This document shows positions 1 through 11,200 of a DNA stretch of 64,000 bases, piece by piece; the stretch's first letter is position 1; each line of letters opens with the position of its first letter. This stretch comes from Chrysophaeum taylorii (Eukaryota; Sar; Pelagophyceae; Pelagomonadales; Pelagomonadaceae): positions 1 through 64,000 of the forward strand of contig JAQMWT010000526.1 in the NCBI GenBank assembly GCA_029834535.1, given 5' to 3'. Made by a program: the position numbers and the translations under genes. A model generated the notes under the pieces. The model made no database searches, had not been told where the DNA came from, and worked only from the letters and a program-made list of their open reading frames with translations.

Positions 1-1
1 A

Positions 2-3000
2 CTCGCAGCATCCACCGAGGCGGAAGTGCGCCGCGAAGTGGCGCGCGCCTTCGCGCTATTTGCTGCGAAGCGCGACTCGCAAGCCGCATTGCAGCGCGCA
101 GGTTCCCTACCTCAGATGGTCAACTTCGCGCGCGGCAACGATGTCACGGTATCGCGCTTTGGTGCTCTGGCGATTGGAAATTTAGCAGTGGTCGCATCAA
201 ACCATCAGGAACTGTTCGATTCGGGCGCAGTCGTTGCTCTGCTGCCGCTCGCTGCATCCGAAGACCTCGAGACTCGTCGCGTCGTCGCGTTCGGCCTTAA
301 CAACTTCGCCTCGAATGCGAAGAACCATCGTGTTCTGGAGCGCATGGGTGTGCTGAGGCCCTTAGTCCAGCTGCTGCAGGACAACGACCGCGACACCCAC
401 CTGCAGGCGGTATTCGCTGTGCGCCAGCTCTCATTGACGCCCAAGTGCCGATTCCAATTCGTCGAGATGAACGGCTTGGACCCATTGCTGCACCTTGCCG
501 ACGTCACCGAGTCGCTCGAAGTGCAACGCGAGGCGGCCGCAGCAATGCGCAACCTCTCGCTCTCAGAAACGAACAAGATTTCCCTCATGCGAACTACGAA
601 GGGCATGGATGTATTGGTTAAGTTCGCGCATTCGTTAGATGTCGAAGTCGCGCACCAATCCGTGGGTGTGCTGGCAAACCTTGCCGAGGCGATGGAAAAC
701 CAAGGGCCCATGATTGAGACTGGCTTATTGCAGCACCTGAAGTTTATCCTCCGTTCAAAGTCGGTCGACGTCCAGCGTGAGGCGGTGCGGGCGATCGCCA
801 ACTTGTCAGCGGAATACGCGCACACGGCGGCGATCGTTGCGGCGGGCACCTTGTTACCATTGGTGCCGACGCTTAGTTCGCCCGACTTTCTGTGTCAAAG
901 ATATGCGGCGATGGGCATCGCCAACTTAGCGACGAATATGTCAAATCAGACGAAAATCCTGCAATCTGGCGCGTTGCAGCCGCTTATTTCGCTGGCAAGG
1001 CGAGACAATGGAGACCTTGAGACCCAACGCTACGCGGTATTCGCGCTATGCAACGTCGCCGCCACACGAGCTAACCACGCGCAGCTCGTCGGTGCCAGTC
1101 TCGTCGAGCTCCTCACGGCATTGCTTGAGGACGCCGACTCGCAAATCCGCAACGGTGCCTGTTTCGCTATTGCAAATATGGCTGCGAATCCGAGCAATCA
1201 TGAGGAAATCTTGCAGTATGGTTGCCTCGGCCCACTGATCGCCTTCGCTGCCTCGGACGATCCGGCTGCCCAACTCCGAGGCGTCCAGGGATTGCGAGGA
1301 CTGTCGACGGATGCAGAATTGCGGGACGAGATCGTCCGCCGTGGAGGACTCGACCCTCTCCTTGCATTGACAGCGTCTGACGATGTCGAGGTTCAAATGG
1401 AGGTGCTAGCGACGTTATGCAATCTCTCGCTGAGTGGCTGCATCGGCAAGAGCCCTCAGCAATTTTTGCAAGCGTGCGACGTCGAGACTTTAGTGAGTTT
1501 CTTGTGCTCGGCCGATACAACCTACCGTCTATTCGCGGCAGTAACACTCGGAAACATTGCCTCTGACCGTGATTTGCAGCCAGACTTGGAGAGAGGCGGA
1601 GCACTGGCTCCGCTGGTTGCTATTGGAAACTCGGCCGACCTTGAGACGCAGCGGTGTATTGCGTACGCGTTATGCAATCTCGCTGTCGAGCCGTCGCGGC
1701 GTGCAGCCATTGTCGCCGAAGGTGGCCTCCCACCAATCATCTCGCTCGCCTGCAGCGAGGACGTAGTGGACGTAAAAGCAGCGGTGTCCACGTTGCGTGG
1801 CCTGGCGTCAGCTCCCGAAGCGCGACGCCCGATTGTACTTGCCGGTGCCCTCGAGGCGCTGGGTCTCGCATCGCGCAATGACGAGGACGTTGAAATTCGC
1901 CGCGAGGCCGCAGCCGCGATGAACTACTTATCTCTCAATGAAGAGAACAAGATGGACATTGCAACATCGACTGAATCCCTCGGACATCTCATTGCGCTCG
2001 CCGCCGAAGACGATCTTCCGACGCTCCGCCAGGTCTGCGGCGCTCTTGCGAACCTCACCGAGAACAGCGAAACGCACGCACACGTCCTGCGTGCGGGGGG
2101 CATTGCTGCGGCGACCCTCCACAACCGCCGCCAGAACGGAGTCGGCTTCTTGACAGAGCTGCTGCCGCTGGCCGACTTTGGACTGGTCCGTGAGGTTGCG
2201 CGCGCGCTGGCCAATTTAGCATCGAATCACGCCGCGCACGAGACGTTGATCGAGTCCGACGTGCAAAAAGCATTGATCGATAGCGCCGCGAAGAACGGCG
2301 ACGCTCTGGTGGCCCGGTTTGTGACAATTGCAATCCTCAATTTGGCGACGAACCGCGAAAACCATCAACCTCTGATGACGGCTGGCACAGCGCAGCCGCT
2401 CGTTGACCTCGCTGCTGGTGCGCAGCGCACGTGGATGCGCGTCGGCTCGGAAAGATCGCTTGAAGTTGACAGGGCAGCGTTAGTTAGTTGCGCGGACGTC
2501 TCGCGGTCCGAAGACGAAAGCGACCAGCGCGAGATGACCACCGAGGCCGAAATTGCCCTAGTCGACGAACTGGGCTACGATCTCGAAGCGCGACGCTATG
2601 CGTGCTTGGCGATGGGGAACCTGCTCTCCGAACACCAAAACCACGACGACATCCTGCAAGCAGGCGGACTCGCGGCGCTAGTTGACTCAATGACAGTCGA
2701 AGATGCAGAGACACGTTTCAATGCGGTGTACGCAAGCAATAAGATGGCGACCCGTGCATCGAACCACTCAGCCATGATCGCAGCTGATATCATTCCACCG
2801 CTCGTACTCCTCGCGGGCGAGGATGATCCACATGCGCAATGCCAAGCGTGTGCGACGTTGCGGCACTTATCAACGCACGCCGATTGCCGATTGGCGATCG
2901 TTGCTGGTGGCGGTCTCGCACCGCTCACTGAAACAGCAAAGCACACTTCGAGGGTCGAGACGCAGCGCGAGGTCGCCGCGTGCTTGTGCAACCTGGCTCT

Positions 3001-6000
3001 CGCGGACCAAAACCGTGCCGAAATAATTCTCGCCGGTGCCGCCACGCCCCTGATCGAACTCAGCCAGTCGACCGACGTCGAAGTAGCGCGTTTCGCTCTG
3101 GGCGCTATCGCGAATGTGGCGGAGGATCCTGCGACGCATCGTGCTATCGCCCATCACCTAAATGGCATGCACACGCTAATTTACCTCATGCGCAGCCGCC
3201 ACGTCAGCGTACACCGCGAGGCAGCACGTGCCGTCTCGAACCTGTTGACCTCACAAGCCACGCACGCGCTTTTCCTCGCCGAGGACGGCCTTCGAAGCCT
3301 TTTCTCCGTCGCCACCAGTCGCGACCACGAGTGCCTCTACAACGCCGCGCTCATATTCCGTAAGTTGTCTCCGAACTTCGACAACCACAACACGGTGATT
3401 GGGAAGGGTGGTCTCCAACCGTTGATTGGTCTTGTGAGCCTCCGGAACATCGAGACCCAGCGCCAGGCAGCCGCTGCGATGCGGGACCTTGCCGCAAACA
3501 AAGAACACAAAGTCACTTTCGCAGAAGAGGGTGGGCTCCGGTGCATGATTGCAGTATCCCGTGACGCTGATCTCCAGCTGAAAGTCCTGGCCATCGGCGC
3601 GCTGCGTCACCTGTCACTGCACTCGCGCATCAAGAGAGCGATAGTTCGTGAAGGCGGCCTCGGTCCTGTCTACGACTGTCTCATGACCATCAAAAACAAA
3701 GCCGAAGAAGAGGACGGAAACACTCTAGGCACAGCCCAAGGCCTCGATCTGGATCTTCTTGCCCAATGTGCGGGCCTGCTCGGCAATCTCGCCGAAGATG
3801 CGCACAACCAGGTCGCCCTGGTCAAGGATGGAGCTTTTGGTCCGCTCGTCAGACTGAGCCGCGTGGCAGATGCCGGGATTCAAATGGACGTTGCGCGCGC
3901 TCTGTGCAGCATCTCGGCTCATCCTGAAAACCAAGTGGGGGTCTTTGGCCCGGACGAGCTCAAAGCGCTGCTCGAGCTGGCAACACACGAGGAAGAAGGA
4001 TGCGCGCGTGATGCGGCCATCGCTATCGGAAACTTGGCAACCGTGACCAAGAATCAAATCCAGCTCGTCGAGCTCGGAAGTTTGCCGCCTTTGGTCGCCC
4101 TGCTTGGGACATCAAAGTTTAGTTCGTGTCAGCAATTCGCTGCGCGGGCATTGTGCCGACTTGCGGCGCATCCGGACAACCAGCCAAAGATTGTCGATGC
4201 CGGAGGCATGCAACCACTCATCGAAGCTTGCGCGTCACCCCAAGCCGAGGTGCGGCGCTTCGCCTCGATGGCACTCTGCAACGTTTGTATCCACGAGGCG
4301 AACAAGTTGAAAATGGTGAAGCTCGATGGACTGCGGCCGCTAATCAAAATGCTCGATGACAAAGATTCCGAGCTGTGCCGCCGCTACGCTGCAATGACTC
4401 TCAGCAACCTGACGAATGAAAAGGCAAACCAAGAGCATGTCGTTAAACTCGGGGCTATTCAGCCTTTGATGCGATTGGCGATGGACTCCGAGACGTTTCC
4501 GGAGTGCGCGCGGTTCGCGGGTTTTGTGATCTGCAACCTTGCCACGAACAGAATTAACCGAGTGCCGCTCGTCAGAGCCGGTGCTCTGGAGCCTCTAGTC
4601 AAAATGGCAGCCGCCGGTGCGACGAAGCTCGAAGTCCAGCGTTCAGCGGCACTTGGATTGTACAACATTTCCTGTGCCGCTGCAAACCAGATCGCCATGG
4701 TCAAAGCCAACGCTACCAAGGCGTTGATCGAGCTCTGTGAGTCGATGGACGTCGACTGCAAGCGGTTCGCAATCATGGCGCTTTCGAATCTAGCTGCAAA
4801 CATCCAGACACGCTCCGCTGCCACCAAAGGTGGCGGTCTCCAAGCGGCGTTGCAACTGCTAAAGGACGCTGAGGTCGACGTACGACGATACGCGTGCATC
4901 TGTCTGAGCAACATGGCCAACTATCCGACGACCCAAGTGCAGATCATCGTCCACGGGGGACTTCCCGCAGTTTTGGCTTTGATTGAAGGCCCGGATGTTG
5001 ACTCGCAGCGCCAGGCGTTGATGGTGCTCGTGAACGTTGCGTCGAACGAGGCGAACCATCCAGCCCTCACCACGAAGAAGAACAAAGAGGGGACAAGGAC
5101 AGCACTGCAGATCATGATGTCGGTGGCGCTTAGCTCCCAAGACGCGACCTGTCGAGAGTACGCGACGTTCTGTGTTGCAAATCTAGCGAGCGATCCCGAG
5201 CTCTTAGCGACTATTGGCCGTTCGGGCGGCGTCGACCCTCTCGTCAAGCTCGCCAACTCAAACAACATCCATTCCCAGTGTCTCGCATTGGCGGCCCTTC
5301 GTCGCCTCACAAACGAAGCAGAGAACCGCGTGCGTGTCGTGGAGGCGGACGGCTTGACGCCTTTGGCATCGGCGGGAATGAGTGCCGAGCTCGAACTCCA
5401 GCGTGAGGTTGCGGCATGCCTTTGCAACATAACACTCGAGCCTTCTGTGCGCTCCGAGGTAGCCAAGAAATGTATCCCGGCAATGGTGCATCTCGCGGCT
5501 CAAGGCGACCGCGAAGCCGCGCGCCAGGCGATGGGCGCGCTGGCGAACCTCGCCGAAGACGAGGAAACGCATGAGGACATTGCGGCGCTCGGTGGCTCGC
5601 GGTGCATGGTTGCGCTCTTGGATCACGACTCCGTCGACATTCACCGCGAAGCGAGCCGTGCGATCGCCAACTTGTTGACAAGTTTCAAGCATCAATTAAC
5701 TATCATCTCCGACGGGATCCTGGGGCTTGTACAATTGACACGTTCGGCGGATGTCGAGTGCCAGTACAACGCTGCCCTCAGCTTCCGCAAGCTTACACCG
5801 AACCTCGACTCGCACCACCCCATTCTGGAGCACGTAGGGATCGAGGCCCTCTTTCACTTGCTTCACGTACGCGACTCGAAGGAAGTCCCTACGCGACGCC
5901 AAGCCGCGACGGCCCTGCGGGATCTCGCGGCCAACGCAGAGATGCGACATCCTTTCGCGGAAAAGGGAGGCATTCAAGCAATGATCCAACTTGCCGGGGC

Positions 6001-8098
6001 ACACGAGCTGAGTCTACAGAGTCTCGCGACCGCATCACTACGGCACCTCTCTCTCGAGGACGACCTCAAGCGAGCTATCGTTGAGGCTGGCGCACTGCCA
6101 CCGACGGCGCGGAATGCGACACGCGCGAACGAAGATCTCATGTGCCAGATCGCCGGGCTCTTGGCCAACTTGAGCGAGCAACTCGAGAACCAAATCACTA
6201 TTGTCTCCTCGGGATGCGTGCCCATCCTCTGCACGCTATCTCGCGAAGAGAATCCCGAGATCCAGCAGGACTGCGCGCGCGCTCTCGCAAACACGTGCTC
6301 AAACGAAGAAAATCACGTCGTCTCGTACCGCCAAGGCGCGCTCCAAAGCCTCGTGCATTTGACCAATTCGACACATGATGTCACGCAGCGCTATGCCGCA
6401 ATGGGCCTGCGGTTCCTGAGCTCACACCCCGAGGTCCGGCTCTTCATTGTGCGCGAACACCTCGTCGCACCGTTCTTGGCACTCGCAAAGTCGCCTCTGT
6501 TGGAATACCAACGTACGGCCGCCGCCGCATTGGCGAGCTTCACCCTGTCGTTCCAAAACAAAGCGGCGTTGGTCCGCCAGGACGGCTTGCACACCGTGCT
6601 CGACCTCGCCCGTACCAACGACCTTCAGGTCGTGCGAGATGCTGTGTTCGCACTAGCCAACCTCGCAGACGCCCTTGACTTGCAATCCGACCTCGTCCGC
6701 GAAGGGGCCGTCGAGACCCTCGCGCGTGTCGCCGAGTCCGACGATGCGCGAGTGCAGCGCGATACCGCACGCGCCTTTGCGTGCCTCACACAGTCGGACG
6801 AAGTTCGCGAACGCACGATCACCGGCGCGCAACAAAACGTCATGGCGCTCTTCAAACTCGCTCGATCACTCGATGTGGCATGCCAACGCTACGCGACTCT
6901 CGCGCTCTGCAACCTCTCCTGCGGCGACCGGAAGGCGGAGGTTGTAGAAAAGGGCGCGATCAAGCCGCTCATGTTCTTGGCAAGGTTTCCAGATATGGAG
7001 ATTCAGCGCTACGCCGCACTCGCATTTGCGGCTCTCGCGCTCGGCGACCACGGGGACAACAAAGAGCGCATCGTGGAGGAGGGCGCCCTCCGGCCGCTCA
7101 TCGATATCGTTCGCTTCCCTGACGTACGCCTGCAACATTGCGCCGCTCTTGCACTCAACGCTATTGCTCTCGGTCCGCACGCCAGCACCAAACTTGGAAT
7201 CATGCGTGACGATGGCCTCGAGCCAATGCTCGCGCTCGCCGCAAGCCGCGACGACGACTGCCAGTTTTCTGCGGCCTATGCTCTGGGCTCCCTCGCGGAA
7301 AACTCTCTGGTCAAGGCCAAGCTTGTTGAGCTCGGCGCCATCGCCGTTGTAGTCCGGGCTCTCTCTACGGCATCAAACCTCGAACTCAAGCGGGCGGCTG
7401 CGTACTTCTTTGCACGCCTGGCTGAAAATGTTGAATTTCACGATAACATGGCCGAGGCCAGCGCTCTCGAGGCCATTATCGCTCTCGCTTCGCTTGAAGA
7501 TATCGAGTGCCAAGAAATGTCAGCCTTCGCGCTTGCCCACCTCGCCTCAAATCGCGAGCTCCAAGTGCCGTTGGTCAACAAGGGTGCTCTCAAACCGTTG
7601 GTCGCCATGATGAGTGTCACGGCCGCGCCAAGAACATACGCTGGCCTCGCGCTACTCAAGCTCGCCGACAATTTCGAGACGCACGTCGCCATCGCACAAG
7701 AGGGCGGTATCCAAGCTCTCTTGCGCCTCGGCCGCGAGCGAACCACCGATGCTGAGCTCCAGTACAAGTCCGCCCTCACCGTCGGCAATCTTGCTGCCAA
7801 CGCCGTGCGGATGATGCCCACCCAAAATCGACGCAAAGCCCGCCCGAGTGAGATTGGCTTCGGTGCCGCCGCGATGCTCCAGGCCCGCGTAAAGCAAGAG
7901 GCTCGTCGTGGCACCGAGGAAACACTCAAATACCTCGACAAGTCCACCAACAAGCCGTCTTCCAACAAACGCCTCGCGGCCGTGCATTCGCCGCTGTCTT
8001 CTCCGCCCGAAGGAGACATCTCCCGCGAACATCATCAATTGGCTGAATCTGAGGACTCACGCGTACCAACGGGCTCTACTCCTCCAAGAATACCCTGA
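2..8098 (+). CDS. Giant armadillo (ARM)-repeat protein, 5' end outside the window
   Basis: The frame is open from the first base, so the N-terminus lies outside the window; the visible part is about 2,698 residues. Almost all of it is ARM repeats of about 41 residues, recognisable by recurring elements such as 'RYAAMGLANLA', 'GGLQPLIxLA' and 'xNHxxIVxxGAL'. This pattern is that of the Vac8/beta-catenin-like alpha-solenoids, which act as protein-interaction scaffolds. A non-repeat insert is visible near nt 2400-2570 and another near 3690-3750. Two blocks of about eight repeats (nt ~2953-3860 and ~5393-6230) resemble each other repeat by repeat, indicating internal duplication. The C-terminal ~100 residues (nt ~7810-8098) are basic, Ser/Pro-rich and probably disordered. 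No catalytic domain is visible. The gene converges on the channel gene, with about 200 bp between stops. The partner and role are unknown; the family call is secure. Confidence 0.93.
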   Translation, partial: LAASTEAEVRREVARAFALFAAKRDSQAALQRAGSLPQMVNFARGNDVTVSRFGALAIGNLAVVASNHQELFDSGAVVALLPLAASEDLETRRVVAFGLNNFASNAKNHRVLERMGVLRPLVQLLQDNDRDTHLQAVFAVRQLSLTPKCRFQFVEMNGLDPLLHLADVTESLEVQREAAAAMRNLSLSETNKISLMRTTKGMDVLVKFAHSLDVEVAHQSVGVLANLAEAMENQGPMIETGLLQHLKFILRSKSVDVQREAVRAIANLSAEYAHTAAIVAAGTLLPLVPTLSSPDFLCQRYAAMGIANLATNMSNQTKILQSGALQPLISLARRDNGDLETQRYAVFALCNVAATRANHAQLVGASLVELLTALLEDADSQIRNGACFAIANMAANPSNHEEILQYGCLGPLIAFAASDDPAAQLRGVQGLRGLSTDAELRDEIVRRGGLDPLLALTASDDVEVQMEVLATLCNLSLSGCIGKSPQQFLQACDVETLVSFLCSADTTYRLFAAVTLGNIASDRDLQPDLERGGALAPLVAIGNSADLETQRCIAYALCNLAVEPSRRAAIVAEGGLPPIISLACSEDVVDVKAAVSTLRGLASAPEARRPIVLAGALEALGLASRNDEDVEIRREAAAAMNYLSLNEENKMDIATSTESLGHLIALAAEDDLPTLRQVCGALANLTENSETHAHVLRAGGIAAATLHNRRQNGVGFLTELLPLADFGLVREVARALANLASNHAAHETLIESDVQKALIDSAAKNGDALVARFVTIAILNLATNRENHQPLMTAGTAQPLVDLAAGAQRTWMRVGSERSLEVDRAALVSCADVSRSEDESDQREMTTEAEIALVDELGYDLEARRYACLAMGNLLSEHQNHDDILQAGGLAALVDSMTVEDAETRFNAVYASNKMATRASNHSAMIAADIIPPLVLLAGEDDPHAQCQACATLRHLSTHADCRLAIVAGGGLAPLTETAKHTSRVETQREVAACLCNLALADQNRAEIILAGAATPLIELSQSTDVEVARFALGAIANVAEDPATHRAIAHHLNGMHTLIYLMRSRHVSVHREAARAVSNLLTSQATHALFLAEDGLRSLFSVATSRDHECLYNAALIFRKLSPNFDNHNTVIGKGGLQPLIGLVSLRNIETQRQAAAAMRDLAANKEHKVTFAEEGGLRCMIAVSRDADLQLKVLAIGALRHLSLHSRIKRAIVREGGLGPVYDCLMTIKNKAEEEDGNTLGTAQGLDLDLLAQCAGLLGNLAEDAHNQVALVKDGAFGPLVRLSRVADAGIQMDVARALCSISAHPENQVGVFGPDELKALLELATHEEEGCARDAAIAIGNLATVTKNQIQLVELGSLPPLVALLGTSKFSSCQQFAARALCRLAAHPDNQPKIVDAGGMQPLIEACASPQAEVRRFASMALCNVCIHEANKLKMVKLDGLRPLIKMLDDKDSELCRRYAAMTLSNLTNEKANQEHVVKLGAIQPLMRLAMDSETFPECARFAGFVICNLATNRINRVPLVRAGALEPLVKMAAAGATKLEVQRSAALGLYNISCAAANQIAMVKANATKALIELCESMDVDCKRFAIMALSNLAANIQTRSAATKGGGLQAALQLLKDAEVDVRRYACICLSNMANYPTTQVQIIVHGGLPAVLALIEGPDVDSQRQALMVLVNVASNEANHPALTTKKNKEGTRTALQIMMSVALSSQDATCREYATFCVANLASDPELLATIGRSGGVDPLVKLANSNNIHSQCLALAALRRLTNEAENRVRVVEADGLTPLASAGMSAELELQREVAACLCNITLEPSVRSEVAKKCIPAMVHLAAQGDREAARQAMGALANLAEDEETHEDIAALGGSRCMVALLDHDSVDIHREASRAIANLLTSFKHQLTIISDGILGLVQLTRSADVECQYNAALSFRKLTPNLDSHHPILEHVGIEALFHLLHVRDSKEVPTRRQAATALRDLAANAEMRHPFAEKGGIQAMIQLAGAHELSLQSLATASLRHLSLEDDLKRAIVEAGALPPTARNATRANEDLMCQIAGLLANLSEQLENQITIVSSGCVPILCTLSREENPEIQQDCARALANTCSNEENHVVSYRQGALQSLVHLTNSTHDVTQRYAAMGLRFLSSHPEVRLFIVREHLVAPFLALAKSPLLEYQRTAAAALASFTLSFQNKAALVRQDGLHTVLDLARTNDLQVVRDAVFALANLADALDLQSDLVREGAVETLARVAESDDARVQRDTARAFACLTQSDEVRERTITGAQQNVMALFKLARSLDVACQRYATLALCNLSCGDRKAEVVEKGAIKPLMFLARFPDMEIQRYAALAFAALALGDHGDNKERIVEEGALRPLIDIVRFPDVRLQHCAALALNAIALGPHASTKLGIMRDDGLEPMLALAASRDDDCQFSAAYALGSLAENSLVKAKLVELGAIAVVVRALSTASNLELKRAAAYFFARLAENVEFHDNMAEASALEAIIALASLEDIECQEMSAFALAHLASNRELQVPLVNKGALKPLVAMMSVTAAPRTYAGLALLKLADNFETHVAIAQEGGIQALLRLGRERTTDAELQYKSALTVGNLAANAVRMMPTQNRRKARPSEIGFGAAAMLQARVKQEARRGTEETLKYLDKSTNKPSSNKRLAAVHSPLSSPPEGDISREHHQLAESEDSRVPTGSTPPRIP

Positions 8099-8297
8099 GT
8101 CCTCGCTTACTTAGACTGCGCAGCGCAGCGATAGAGCACGGATGTCACTCGCCCCATTCTATGAGCCTGCTTGTGCCTTACGCAAGACTCTACTAGTACG
8201 ACGACTAACGATTGGAGTGGGAACAACGAAACTGGGGCCCACTGCGTGTGGAAAGCCGGTTGCGCTACGTGCGAAATATCCAAGGCGAATTGGGAAT

Positions 8298-11200
8298 CTA
8301 AAAGGTGAGGGCGCACTCTCGGCGAAGCCAGAAGAGGTAGTAGCCAGCAGACCACGTGGTGCGGAACTGCTCCCCGTCAATGAGCCATTCACGGCAGTAG
8401 CGGAGTTCGGTGTCGTCGGCGAACAACGCATCGCAGAGTGCTATTTGGTAGGTAAGATTAGAAAGAACGATGTCTTTGACTTTTTTGGGTTCCCTTTCCG
8501 GAGATTGGTCTCGACGGCGCTCGTTAATGAGCTTGAGGACATCCTTAAAGGTCAAAGTGTCGCCATACTCACCGGCAGGGGGGTGCCGTGCAAGTTCGAT
8601 GAGTTTATCGAGAGTCGTTTCGTATTCGTCTCGCGCTGCCTTGGCGCGAACACATATCGTGACGCTTTCCTTGGTTTCTTCGGCTTCGGGCATGGCGTGT
8701 CGTTGGAGGTCGGCGAAATCGGCAGCGTACCAGCAGGCAGAGATGCAAGCGACGTGCTTGGGCAGCCCGCGGCAGATTTTGTGGTCCTCGATAAGGTCCT
8801 TGAGGAGCTCCCGACAGTGGTTGAGCCAGAACATGCGACGCTCGGTGAGCTGCTCGCAGACGCGGTGGCGGGAATACGTGCATTCCTCAAAAAATGCGGT
8901 GCCACGTTTATTGCCGTTCTGTAATAGATATGGAACCATCCGCGGTTGGTCGGCATTCGCAAAGATGAGGTCGTGCGCCATGACCGTCGCGTCCTTGGTG
9001 TCGATTGTCGTCCGCTCGTTGTCTCCGGCGAGCTCGAGGATGGTATACTTGTAGGTGTTAAAGCGGATGCGAGCGTCTTCTTCGCTGTCATCTTCGTTGT
9101 CGGTTTCATAGAATCTGTCGGAGGTGCCATTCCTGCGCGCAGCTATCCATTCGCGGCGCTTGACGAAGCCTTGTCTCGGGCGCGGCTCCGTGCTCGCGTT
9201 GGGCCACGCAACGCGGTCGCGGATGTTGGGTGCAGCCAGGCAGGAATACTGAGTGCTGCCGCTGCCGACGGCGAGCACGGCGTCAGGAAGTGGGAGATTG
9301 GTGCGCTTGTAGGCATACTCGACGCTCATGAGCTCGTACCAGCATTCGTCGAGCTCGGTGTTGCGTTCGAAGAACCACGTCGGATGCTTGGCCTTGATGG
9401 TCGCGAACATAGCTTCGGCATTGCGCCGAGTCTCTCCGCGGCTATTGCGAAACCAAGCGCCTGTGCCGATCACGACACTCGGCGGTTGCCAGGTTGGCGG
9501 CGTGCCCTCATTCACTTCGGCCCCGCAAATACACTCCACGCGCACCTCGTTGATTGGTTTGATGCGGAGGTCATGGGTCTCGCCCCGTTTGCCATCCTTG
9601 GCGAGATACTTGCGTTGACGCACGATTGTCTCGCCATGAAGTCCGTCCCACACGACGTGGTAGGTGTAGATGATCTCGTTTTCCTTCGGCATTTGGCTCG
9701 CGACGAGGGCTTCGTCGTCGTCCTCGGGCCGCTTCCGCGTCACTGTGCCCTTGTGCCCAAGGTGTACCCAGAACACGTCCGTGTCGTTGCTCATAAAGTC
9801 GGCGGCATCGTTGTCATCGAACGGCCGGCGCGGGGTCATCTTTTCCTCCTTCTCCCCCTCCTTGGCGCTGCTCGTACTGCTCCGAACATCATTCTCCACC
9901 GGGAAGCACATTGGTTTCAAGGCGATGACACGGTCATATGGGAGCGGATTGCGAAAGTGCGCTCGATAAATTTTTTGGGCGCGCTCGACCTGCCCCGCGA
10001 CTGTATCTTCGCCGTATGCCAAGCCGTTAATTTTACGCAGGGACGTGCCCTCCTCGAGGATGACAGGAGCCGAGCGCAGGGGATTAGGCTGGGTCTCGAC
10101 GGCACCGACCTCGTACAGTTGCGCACCGCCTGGACTCGCGTCGTCGTCGAGACGTCGTTTCTTTGTGGTCACCGGCTTAAAACCGAAGACCTCCGCGGGC
10201 GTCTTCTCGTCCCGAACGACAAAGTCGAACGTCGGGAACACGTGGTCTTCGACCCACTCGACGAATCGGTTGGTTTCTCCCTTGCGACAGAGGTCGGCCA
10301 TTGCCACCTTGGTGCCGTCGAGGGCGAACGATTCACCCTTGGGCTCGAGCTTGACTCTCTTCGTCGTACTCCACTCCGACACGTCGTCCTTCAACGACGC
10401 CCTGAGGGCCTTGGTCTCACCGGTCCCGCAATCGAAAATGATAGTTGTCTTTGTTTCGCGTTGTTGCTGGGTGCGCGGCGTCGCCGCGTGCCGGCGTCGT
10501 ACTTTTTTGCGCTTGGGTGAGCGGGGCGCCGTTGCGAGGTACCTGAATTCGTGACGGTACTCGAGATTGTGGTACGTGTAGGCTTTGCGATGATATCGTG
10601 CGACGAACGCTTCGACGGCCATGCGTTGCCGCGAGCAGAAGTCATCCAAAAGATGGTGGTGGGTACTCGGACAGTAGAAGATCATCGCGAGAGCTCGTCT
10701 TGCGTTTTTGGGGAGCCATTTAGGGACGTGGTCTCTCGCGAAGGCGTAGATTCGAGACGAGTGAAACCGACAATTCTCGGCCCACTCTTCGTTAGCTTGG
10801 CGCGCGCGGTGTTGGCGAATCCAGCATTCCGTTGCAAGGACCTCACTATTATTATTGCTGATTCCGTCGTTGATCGAGGCGTCCAATATGTCCGTCCGCG
10901 GCGGGCAGTTGTACAAGGCGACGCACTTCTTGACGAGGTACTTGTCGTGCCACAACTTGACATACTTGTAGATGACCGAGACGATGGCGATCGCGCCGCA
11001 AAGGATGCTCACAGCGATGGCGGAGGAATCGATAAAATTTTGCATGCGGACTCGGCGATTCGCGCACCAAAAATCGTACTGGCCCTCCTCGGACTCTCCC
11101 GTTTTGCAGTCCCACTCGGGGTCGTCGTCGTCGGCGCCAAAGTTATATCGTTCGAAGAACGCGTCGGGCTCGATACCAAGTTGACCCGTAGCGCCGTAGC

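Noticed and set aside
8946-10520. Long plus-strand frame (over 500 codons) opposite the channel gene
   Set aside because: It is the mirror of a well supported gene; its translation lacks motifs, and long antisense frames are expected in GC-rich coding DNA.
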